A DNA stretch of 23,881 bases from an uncultured Novosphingobium sp. Lineage in GTDB: Bacteria > Pseudomonadota > Alphaproteobacteria > Sphingomonadales > Sphingomonadaceae. Each line of letters opens with the position of its first letter. The first letter of the stretch is position 1. The stretch is taken from NCBI GenBank assembly GCA_946886365.1, contig CAMPIM010000052.1, positions 1-23,881 of the forward strand, given 5' to 3'. The translations under genes were made by a program, and so were the position numbers. Under the pieces are notes generated by a model that worked only from the letters and a program-made list of their open reading frames with translations, was not told the DNA's origin and searched no databases. Below are positions 17,603 through 23,881 of this stretch, piece by piece.

Positions 17603-18250
17603 TCAGGTCCAGGGTTTTTCGCGATACCATTTGGTGATGATGTGTTTGACGCCGCTGCGCACCTTCATGCCGTGGTGCAGGCTGGCCCCATTATAGCGTC
17701 CGGGTTCAAGGCGATTGTTCCAGGCGAGCAGCTTCCCGCGCTCGGGCTGGACCGTCTTACCGATCTTCACGAAGCGGGTCGCGCCACCTGCGGGGGGCTG
17801 GTTGAGATAGACCATCAGTGTCCATGTCCGGTTGCCCGAGACGGAGCAGTAGCGGGCGAAGTCGAGGCCAGCAGGATCGAAATAGTCGGTATGCGCCTTG
17901 AATTCCTGACCCACGGCGTAACGTTGCCCCTGTATAGGTTCGCCGAAACATGGGTCGATCCCGGCGAAAGCGGCGAGTTTTTCATCTATGGCCCCGATGA
18001 AGGGATCGGTGTTGTCGAGATCGCAGGTATCGCTGGTGCGGAAGCCTGTGTCGCCATTGGCGTCGGCGATGGTGGAAGGGCGGCGGCGCGCCTCGATCCG
18101 TGTGATCAGGCCATCGCATTCTTCCGCTGTCAGGAAATCGCGCTGGATGAAGAGCGTCAGATCGCGGCTGGGCACGCGCTGGACGCGTGGATGGGATGCG
18201 ATCCAGGCCGGATCGGCATCGGCTGATTTCACAATGGGTTGGTTAGGCAT
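17603..18250 (-). CDS. 2OG-Fe(II) oxygenase, prolyl-4-hydroxylase-like
   Basis: A 215-residue cytosolic dioxygenase of the P4Hc family that uses 2-oxoglutarate, O2 and Fe(II). The iron triad is His120 and Asp122 in the KAHTDYFD motif and His192 in SLHHGM; Lys202 in GVKHIITKWY binds the 2-oxoglutarate carboxylate. An Arg-Thr-Ser block near 71-73 (FRTSDTC) is typical of this family. Start chosen at ATG 18250 (MPNQPIVKS); an in-frame ATG at 18310 would add 20 residues lacking family similarity. It converges on the CYTH-CHAD gene with only 3 nt between stop codons. The substrate, protein or small molecule, is unknown. Divergent from gspC, whose Pho box lies between them. Confidence 0.9.
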   Translation of the reverse strand: MPNQPIVKSADADPAWIASHPRVQRVPSRDLTLFIQRDFLTAEECDGLITRIEARRRPSTIADANGDTGFRTSDTCDLDNTDPFIGAIDEKLAAFAGIDPCFGEPIQGQRYAVGQEFKAHTDYFDPAGLDFARYCSVSGNRTWTLMVYLNQPPAGGATRFVKIGKTVQPERGKLLAWNNRLEPGRYNGASLHHGMKVRSGVKHIITKWYREKPWT

Positions 18251-18333
18251 GGACGGCCTTTTAGGGCGAGAAAGCAGCCTTTCTGCTATCGCTCGGCGCT
18301 CGAAATGCAAGTGTCATCGCTTGCGGATTGCCG

Positions 18334-18362
18334 TTGTCATGGATAGGTCACATTTCTGTCAT
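18334..18362 (+). promoter_or_regulatory. PhoB box array before type II secretion operon
   Basis: Heptamers TTGTCAT (18334), AGGTCAC (18345) and CTGTCAT (18356) with 4-nt spacers GGAT and ATTT give exact 11-bp spacing pointing toward gspC, whose ATG is 57 nt downstream. AT-rich sequence about 8-14 nt after the array could hold the -10 element. The match and position argue for PhoB activation of the gsp operon. Confidence 0.75.
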
Positions 18363-18418
18363 CCGGCAGTAAAAACAATTGCCTAGCAGCGCGGGTATCA
18401 AGGGGGATTACCAGGTTC

Positions 18419-19243
18419 ATGCGCGTGGCGTTTCGCAGTAACTTTCAGGGTCTTAGCAGCCGTCTGGCGCCGATCGACTGGGCGCGGGTTGCCGAGAAGC
18501 TGTTGTTGGGCCTGCTGGTGCTGCAATGTGCAAGGCTGGTTTGGGCCGTGCTGACGCCGGTCGGGAGCTTTGGACCGTGGGAAGGGCGGCAAGCGCAATT
18601 TCCGAATTTCGCGGCGCGCCAAACATTATTTTCCAGTTTTGACCCCTTTTACCGGGCTGGACCGCAGCAGGCGGCGAGCGGTGGGGTCGTGACCTCGCTG
18701 GCGCTGACCGTCTACGGCATCCGGTTGAACGAAGGGTCGGGCTTGGGATCGGCCATCATTGCCGGACCCGACGGGGTGCAAAGCAGCTTTGCCGTGGGTG
18801 ACGAGGTTTTGCCGGGCGTGCTGTTGAAGGGCGTGGCGTTCGACCATGTCACTATCGACCGGGGGGGATCGGAAGAGCAGATATTCCTCGACCAGTCGCA
18901 GCCCGCATCCGCGTCGGCCGCGCCGGGAGAGGGGAGTGTCGTAAGCCCTATGGCCGGGATCGACAATCCGACGGCGGACGGGCTGAAGCGTGATATCGGT
19001 TTTGCGCCGCGCATGCAGAATGGCCGTATCACGGGGCTGATCCTGACCGCCAGGGGGCCGACTTTCCAGAATGCCGGGTTCCAGCCCGGCGATATTGTCA
19101 CCCAGGTCGATGGGCAGCCGGTCGGCTCGCCTAGCGATCTCCAGGCGCTGCAGGGCAAGATCATGCCCGGCGCGCGCATTTCCCTGACCGTCGAGCGGGG
19201 CGCCAGCCTTTCGACGATCAACCTTACCCTGCAAGGCCAATGA
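18419..19243 (+). CDS. gspC: Type II secretion system protein GspC
   Basis: Inner-membrane clamp protein linking the T2SS inner platform to the secretin. It is 274 residues: a short cytosolic N-terminus, one transmembrane helix at about residues 27-47 (KLLLGLLVLQCARLVWAVL), the periplasmic homology region (about 85-155: TSLALTVYGIRLNE, FAVGDEVLPGVLLKGVAFDHVTI), a linker, and a C-terminal PDZ domain (about 190-272: ITGLILTARGPTFQNAGFQPGDIVTQVDGQPVG). ATG at 18419; AGGGGG lies somewhat far upstream. It is the first gene of the operon behind a Pho box, and its stop overlaps gspD by ATGA. Confidence 0.93.
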   Translation: MRVAFRSNFQGLSSRLAPIDWARVAEKLLLGLLVLQCARLVWAVLTPVGSFGPWEGRQAQFPNFAARQTLFSSFDPFYRAGPQQAASGGVVTSLALTVYGIRLNEGSGLGSAIIAGPDGVQSSFAVGDEVLPGVLLKGVAFDHVTIDRGGSEEQIFLDQSQPASASAAPGEGSVVSPMAGIDNPTADGLKRDIGFAPRMQNGRITGLILTARGPTFQNAGFQPGDIVTQVDGQPVGSPSDLQALQGKIMPGARISLTVERGASLSTINLTLQGQ

Positions 19244-21426
19244 CCAGAAAATTCCTTCTTTCCGCCGCGACCGCCCTCGCTCTGGCCTCGCCTGTCGGAT
19301 CGCCCGTCATGGCACAGCAGACGCTGAATGTGCGCGACGCCGATATTCGCGCCTTCATTCAGGACGCCGCGCGTGTGACGGGGCGGACCTTCATCATAGA
19401 CAACCGGGTTCAGGGGAAGGTTTCGGTCGTGACCGACCGGCCGCTGTCGCGATCGGAATATTTCGAGATTTTCCTGTCGACGTTGCGGGCGAACGGGCTG
19501 GTGGCGGTGCCAGCGCCGGGTGGTGCTTATCGCATTCAGCCTGCCGACGGGGCGGCCGGGCAGCCTAGCGTTGTTGGACGGGGGGCCAATCGCAACCAGT
19601 TCGTGACCGAGGTCTTCCGCCTGCGCTCGATCGATGCGGCGAGCGCGCTGGAGACTTTGCGGCCGCTGGTCAGCAAGGACGGTTCGGTGACCGCCAATCG
19701 CGCCGGGAATAGCGTGGTCGTTGCCGACTATGCCGACAATATCGGGCGTATCCGACAGGTCCTGGTGCGGATCGATCGCGATACGGCGGCGACGCAGACG
19801 GTGATGCTGCGGAATGCGGGCGCGCGGGAAATCGCGACCTCGCTTCAGGCGCTGGTGCAGAGCGGCGGTGAAGGGGCGCAGCGGGCGGCGACTATCGTGC
19901 CGATCGACAGCAGCAATTCGGTAGCGATCCGGGGCGATGCCGGGACGGTGACGCGACTGGCGCAGATGGCACGCGATCTTGATCGGCAGGCGGCGAGCGG
20001 GACGGAGATCCGCGTTTATTGGTTGGAACATGCGGATGCCGAAAAGCTGTTGCCTGTGTTGCAGCAGTTGGTTGGACAATCGTCCAGCTCTGCCGTGACG
20101 GCTTCGGTACCGGCGTCCAATGGGGCTGCTCCGGTTGCGGCGGGGCCTGCGGTGAGTTCGGCCGGTTCTTCGGGTGGCGGTATTTCGACGCGGGGTCCTG
20201 CGATCGTTACCCGCTATGAAGGGGCCAATGCGATCATCGTGGCGGCCAATAGCGACGTGCAGCGCATGCTTGGCGAGACCGTCCGGCAACTTGATACGAG
20301 GCGGGAGCAGGTTCTGGTCGAGGCGATCATCGTCGAGATCAGCGATGCCGCCGCCAAGAAGCTGGGTGTGCAGTTCCTGATTGGGAGCACCAAGACGGGC
20401 TTTGCTGCGACCAATTACTCCAACGCTTCTCCCAATTTGCTGACGCTGGCCGGGGCGATTGGCGCGAACGAGTTGGGCAAGACGACCACGACGGTCGTCA
20501 ACGGCGGCGTGACCACGACGACCACCTCGACCGAGAATAGCAACTTGTCGAACACCTTGCAGCAGGCGGCGGTCGATAGCCTGATGAACGCGACGGGCGG
20601 CTTTGGCGGGGTTGCGACGCAGATCGGGCGGAACGGGATTTTCGGGGCGATCATCAACGCGGTCAGGTCCGACACTGACAGCAATATTCTGTCCACGCCT
20701 TCGGTGATGACGCTGGACAATCAGAAGGCGTCGATCCTGGTTGGGCAGCAGGTGCCGATAACGACCGGCGAGGCGCTCAGCCAGAATTTCGACAATCAGT
20801 TCCGCACCGTCCAACGGCAGGATGTGGGCATCAAGCTGGAAGTGAAGCCGCAGATCAACACGGGCGGCGCGATCAAGCTGTTCCTGAGGCAGGAAGTGTC
20901 GAGCGTCGCCGGGCCGGTGTCCAACAATAATAGCGACCTCATCATCAACAAGCGTGAGATCGAGACGACGGTCACGGTGGATGATGGCGAGATTTTGGCG
21001 CTTGGCGGCTTGCTGGACGATAATGAGCGTAAGACGATCGAGCGTATTCCGCTGCTGTCCGACATTCCGGGGCTGGGCGAGCTGTTCAAGTCGCGCAGCA
21101 AGAGCCGGACGAAAACAAACCTGATGGTGTTTATCCGTCCGACGATCCTGCGGTCGAAGGAGGATGCGCAAAAGCTGACGCAGCAGCGCTATGGCTATGT
21201 CCGGGGCATGCAGTTGGCGCGCAACCCGGATGCCGAACCGGGCATCGATGAATTGGTGCGCGACTATATGGGCGCGACGCCGCCGGCTCCGATGCAGCCG
21301 GGCGATGCGGTGGTGGAGCCTGCCGCTGCGGCTGCTGCCCCGGCGCAAGTGATCGAGCCGACGATGCGGCAGTCGAGCGGCGTGGTGCGGCCGGTGGATA
21401 TTCCGGCAAGTGGGGGGCAGCGGTGA
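19240..21426 (+). CDS. gspD: Type II secretion secretin GspD
   Basis: Forms the multimeric outer-membrane channel of the T2SS. It is 728 residues, normal for the family. Signal peptide about 1-25 (ends VMAQ). N0 domain begins TLNVRDADIRAFIQDAARVTGRTF, followed by N1-N3 ring-building repeats (FRLRSIDAASALETLRPLVS, VMLRNAGAREIATSLQALV, YWLEHADAEKLLPVLQQLV). The secretin domain runs from about residue 480 to 645 (VPITTGEALS, VGIKLEVKPQI, LALGGLLDDNERKTIERIPLLSDIPGLGELF, TNLMVFIRPTI). The C-terminal tail is Pro/Ala-rich. No lipobox is visible, so targeting may need a pilotin or be self-driven. Ser/Gly/Ala- and Thr-rich inserts occur around residues 288-320 and 415-430. Overlaps gspC and gspE by four bases each. 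Confidence 0.96.
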   Translation: MTRKFLLSAATALALASPVGSPVMAQQTLNVRDADIRAFIQDAARVTGRTFIIDNRVQGKVSVVTDRPLSRSEYFEIFLSTLRANGLVAVPAPGGAYRIQPADGAAGQPSVVGRGANRNQFVTEVFRLRSIDAASALETLRPLVSKDGSVTANRAGNSVVVADYADNIGRIRQVLVRIDRDTAATQTVMLRNAGAREIATSLQALVQSGGEGAQRAATIVPIDSSNSVAIRGDAGTVTRLAQMARDLDRQAASGTEIRVYWLEHADAEKLLPVLQQLVGQSSSSAVTASVPASNGAAPVAAGPAVSSAGSSGGGISTRGPAIVTRYEGANAIIVAANSDVQRMLGETVRQLDTRREQVLVEAIIVEISDAAAKKLGVQFLIGSTKTGFAATNYSNASPNLLTLAGAIGANELGKTTTTVVNGGVTTTTTSTENSNLSNTLQQAAVDSLMNATGGFGGVATQIGRNGIFGAIINAVRSDTDSNILSTPSVMTLDNQKASILVGQQVPITTGEALSQNFDNQFRTVQRQDVGIKLEVKPQINTGGAIKLFLRQEVSSVAGPVSNNNSDLIINKREIETTVTVDDGEILALGGLLDDNERKTIERIPLLSDIPGLGELFKSRSKSRTKTNLMVFIRPTILRSKEDAQKLTQQRYGYVRGMQLARNPDAEPGIDELVRDYMGATPPAPMQPGDAVVEPAAAAAAPAQVIEPTMRQSSGVVRPVDIPASGGQR

Positions 21427-22952
21427 GCGAAGCGGAAACCGACATCAACGCCGCGCCGCGCGCTGTCGACATACCCTATGTCTTTGCGCGCAAACATGGC
21501 GTGGTGATGCTGCCGCCCGAAGGCGACAGGCTGACCATAGCGGTGCGGGAGGGGAGTAATCCGCGCGTGCTGCTGGAAGTCCGGCGGCATCTGGCGCGCA
21601 GCTTCGACGTGCGCTTTGTCGATGGACCGCAGTTCGACCGGCACCTGTCCGACCATTATGCGATGGAGGGAAGCGCCGCCGCCATGGCGGGGTCGCTGGA
21701 CGTGGGCGCGGACGAACTGGACATATTGGCGGCGGATATTCCGACGGCGGACGACTTGCTAGACAGCGCGGACGATGCGCCGGCCATCCGCCTGATCAAC
21801 GGCATAATTGCCGAAGCGGCACGGCAGGGTGTTTCGGATATTCATATCGAGCCATATGAAACGGGGCTGATCGTGCGGATGCGCGTCGATGGCGTGCTGC
21901 GCGAAACGTTGCGCATGCCGCCGCATGTCGCTCCGGTAGTCGTCAGCCGCATCAAGGTCATGGCCCGGCTGGACATTGCTGAGCGGCGCGTGCCGCAGGA
22001 TGGTCGCATTGGCCTGACGCTGGGCGGAAAGCTGTTGGACGTGCGCGTATCCACCCTGCCCAGCAGGGCGGGCGAGCGGGTGGTGCTGCGCATTCTGGAC
22101 AAGGAAAATGCGGGCATGAACCTGGACCTGCTGGGCATGGCGGGGGCGGCGGACCGGATTTTTCGCGAGGGATTGCAAGAACCGAATGGCATCATCCTGG
22201 TTACCGGGCCGACCGGGTCGGGGAAGACGACGACGCTGTATGCGGGGCTTCGCACGCTGAATGACGGGTCGCGCAACATACTGACGGTCGAGGACCCGGT
22301 TGAATATGCGATGGAGGGGGTTGGCCAGACGCAGGTCAATGCGAAGGTCGGGCTGACGTTCGCGGCGGGTTTGCGCGCCATCCTGCGGCAGGACCCCGAT
22401 GTGGTGATGGTGGGCGAAATCCGCGACCGTGAAACGGCGGAGATCGCGGTGCAGGCTTCGTTGACGGGCCATCTGGTGCTGTCGACCGTGCATACCAATG
22501 ATGCGGTGGGCGCGATCACGCGGATGCGGGACATGCGGGTGGAGCCTTTCCTGCTCGCCTCGACCTTGCGCGCCGTTATTGCGCAGCGGCTGGTGCGGCG
22601 GCTTTGCCAGCATTGCCGGGAGCCGGTGCAGGCGGACAAGTCAGCGAGCGCGCTGCTTGGTTTCGATCCCGGAACGATTATCTATTGCGCGCGGGGCTGC
22701 GAAGAGTGCAACGGTAGCGGCTATAAGGGCCGGATCGGCGTGTTCGAGGCGATCCGCGTGGATGACACGATCCGCCGCCTGATCAATGATGGTGGCGATG
22801 AATCGCTGATCGCGCGCCATGCTTTCCTGAATGCACCCAATTTGGGGTCGGCGGCGCGGGCGCTGGTGCGTGATGGGCAGACGACGGCGGAAGAGGCCAT
22901 CCGGGTGTCGCGGCGCGATGCGGCGGAGGTGGAAACCATCGTCGATGGCTGA
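21423..22952 (+). CDS. gspE: Type II secretion ATPase GspE
   Basis: Cytosolic hexameric ATPase that powers pseudopilus assembly. It is 509 residues from a GTG start at 21423 that overlaps the gspD stop (GTGA). Visible motifs: Walker A GPTGSGKTT at 262-270, Asp box around VEDPVEY 289-295, Walker B region DPDVVMVGEIRD at 324-335, and His box TGHLVLSTVHTND at 348-360. A tetracysteine zinc motif is present as CQHC at 395-398 and CARGCEEC at 422-429. The N-terminal N1E/N2E domains (about 15-110) should contact GspL. Complete and intact. Its last 8 nt overlap gspF. Confidence 0.97.
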   Translation: MSEAETDINAAPRAVDIPYVFARKHGVVMLPPEGDRLTIAVREGSNPRVLLEVRRHLARSFDVRFVDGPQFDRHLSDHYAMEGSAAAMAGSLDVGADELDILAADIPTADDLLDSADDAPAIRLINGIIAEAARQGVSDIHIEPYETGLIVRMRVDGVLRETLRMPPHVAPVVVSRIKVMARLDIAERRVPQDGRIGLTLGGKLLDVRVSTLPSRAGERVVLRILDKENAGMNLDLLGMAGAADRIFREGLQEPNGIILVTGPTGSGKTTTLYAGLRTLNDGSRNILTVEDPVEYAMEGVGQTQVNAKVGLTFAAGLRAILRQDPDVVMVGEIRDRETAEIAVQASLTGHLVLSTVHTNDAVGAITRMRDMRVEPFLLASTLRAVIAQRLVRRLCQHCREPVQADKSASALLGFDPGTIIYCARGCEECNGSGYKGRIGVFEAIRVDDTIRRLINDGGDESLIARHAFLNAPNLGSAARALVRDGQTTAEEAIRVSRRDAAEVETIVDG

Positions 22953-23881
22953 GTTCGACTATCTGGTCATCGATCCGGCGGGCAAGGAACGCAGCGGCAA
23001 GATCAAGGCCGAGACGGTCGATGATGCGCGCGTCAAGCTGGACGCGCGCAAGCTGTTCATCGTGCGGATCGAGCCGGGCGTTGCGGAGAAGGCGGCGAAG
23101 CGTGCGGGATTGTCGCTGCGCGCTCCTCGGCTGTCCGCCAAGGAGCTTACGCTTTTTACGCGCCAGCTATCGACGCTGATCCAGGTCAGCCCGCTGGAGG
23201 AATCGCTGCGCACCATCGGGAGGCAGAGCGAGCAGGAGCATGTGCGCGCGATCGTCAGCAAGGTGCATTCGGGCGTGCTGGAAGGGCGGCGGCTGGCTGA
23301 TGCTCTGGGCGCCGAGCCAAAAAGCTTTCCGGCGCTCTATCGGGCGATGGTTTCTGCGGGTGAAAGCTCTGGCAGCCTGCCGACGATCATGGAGCGATTG
23401 TCCGACCTGATGGAGCGGCAGGCGGTGATCCGGTCGAAAGTGCTGATCGCTATCGCTTATCCGAGCGTGCTGGCAGCCTTTGCCGTCTGCGTCGTGGCGG
23501 CGCTGATGATCTTCGTCGTGCCCAAGGTCGTGGAGCAGTTCGATACGGTGGGACAAGACCTGCCGCTGCTGACACGCATGGTGATGGGGATTTCGGCCTT
23601 TCTGGCGGGCTATTGGTGGCTGTTGGCGATCCTGATTGGACTGGGTGCCCTTGGTTTCTGGCGCGCATTGAAGATTGAGGCGTTCCGCTATCGGTTCGAT
23701 GGCGTGTTGCTGCGGTTGCCGCTGCTGGGACGGTTGATTCGCGACCTTCATGCGGCGCGGATGGCGCGGACGCTGTCCACGATGGTGGCGAGCCGTCTGC
23801 CGCTGATGGAAGGCCTGACGCTGACAACCCAGACCGTGCACAATCGGGTGTTGCGGCAGGCTTCGGAGCAGATTGTCGAGG
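22945..23881 (+). CDS. gspF: Type II secretion platform protein GspF, partial
   Basis: Polytopic inner-membrane protein that couples the GspE ATPase to pseudopilin extraction. The ATG at 22945 overlaps gspE by 8 nt. The reading frame is open to the window edge, giving 312 residues of about 400. It shows the N-terminal soluble segment (MAEFDYLVIDPAGKERSGKI), the first T2SSF domain with KELTLFTRQLSTLIQ and AMVSAGESSGSLPTIMERL, two transmembrane stretches (about 163-192 and 205-240), and the start of the second T2SSF domain (RMARTLSTMVASRLPLMEGL). More gsp genes are expected beyond the window. Confidence 0.95.
   Translation, partial: MAEFDYLVIDPAGKERSGKIKAETVDDARVKLDARKLFIVRIEPGVAEKAAKRAGLSLRAPRLSAKELTLFTRQLSTLIQVSPLEESLRTIGRQSEQEHVRAIVSKVHSGVLEGRRLADALGAEPKSFPALYRAMVSAGESSGSLPTIMERLSDLMERQAVIRSKVLIAIAYPSVLAAFAVCVVAALMIFVVPKVVEQFDTVGQDLPLLTRMVMGISAFLAGYWWLLAILIGLGALGFWRALKIEAFRYRFDGVLLRLPLLGRLIRDLHAARMARTLSTMVASRLPLMEGLTLTTQTVHNRVLRQASEQIVE

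Noticed and set aside
18311..18317. GTGTCAT upstream of the gspC Pho array as a further repeat
   Set aside because: It lies 23 nt before the first heptamer, one base out of the 11-bp phase, so it was not counted.
18712..21348. Long open frame (878 codons) on the minus strand opposite gspC/gspD
   Set aside because: It is the mirror of high-GC coding sequence; the protein is Arg/His-rich with no domain, and gspC/gspD on the plus strand are unmistakable.
1..23881. CRISPR arrays, insertion sequences, tRNA or rRNA genes, riboswitches
   Set aside because: No spaced direct repeats, transposase frames, cloverleaf patterns or known riboswitch cores were recognised by eye.

Overview
The window looks like chromosomal DNA of a sphingomonad alphaproteobacterium (Sphingobium/Sphingomonas-like). 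The support is: high-GC coding DNA; a permuted two-piece tmRNA gene encoding the tag ANDNEALALAA; an alphaproteobacterial LexA box (GAAC-N7-GAAC) in front of lexA; a textbook sigma-EcfG general-stress promoter (GGAAC-N16-CGTT); and the gene order trpG-trpD-trpC-moaC-moeA-lexA-comEC-gltX-gltA. Genus and species cannot be fixed from the sequence alone.

Left part (1-9701) is housekeeping. gltA (citrate synthase, cut by the window edge) and gltX lie on the minus strand. A divergent comEC on the plus strand is broken by an apparent 7-nt deletion. lexA follows, then a 50-residue hydrophilic stress-type protein under a sigma-EcfG-like promoter, then a minus-strand operon trpG-trpD-trpC-moaC-moeA whose last four genes are joined by 4-base ATGA overlaps. 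trpE is not next to trpG.

Middle part (9702-11006) holds a hemerythrin-domain protein and the two-piece ssrA gene, followed by an AT-rich intergenic stretch.

Right part (10843-23881) looks like an envelope module linked to phosphate starvation. Three places carry PhoB-box-like arrays, each with three heptamers at exact 11-bp spacing: before a small secreted protein (inverted orientation), before a beta-helix-type lipoprotein plus TonB-dependent receptor pair, and directly before the type II secretion operon gspC-D-E-F, which runs off the window. A CYTH-CHAD protein (a fold class linked to triphosphate and polyphosphate binding) and a 2OG-Fe(II) prolyl-4-hydroxylase-like enzyme lie between them. 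The working idea is that under phosphate limitation the cell co-expresses a surface lipoprotein, an outer-membrane importer and the type II secretion machine, with the lipoprotein a possible secretion substrate. The Pho boxes are visible in the sequence; the joint function is inference.
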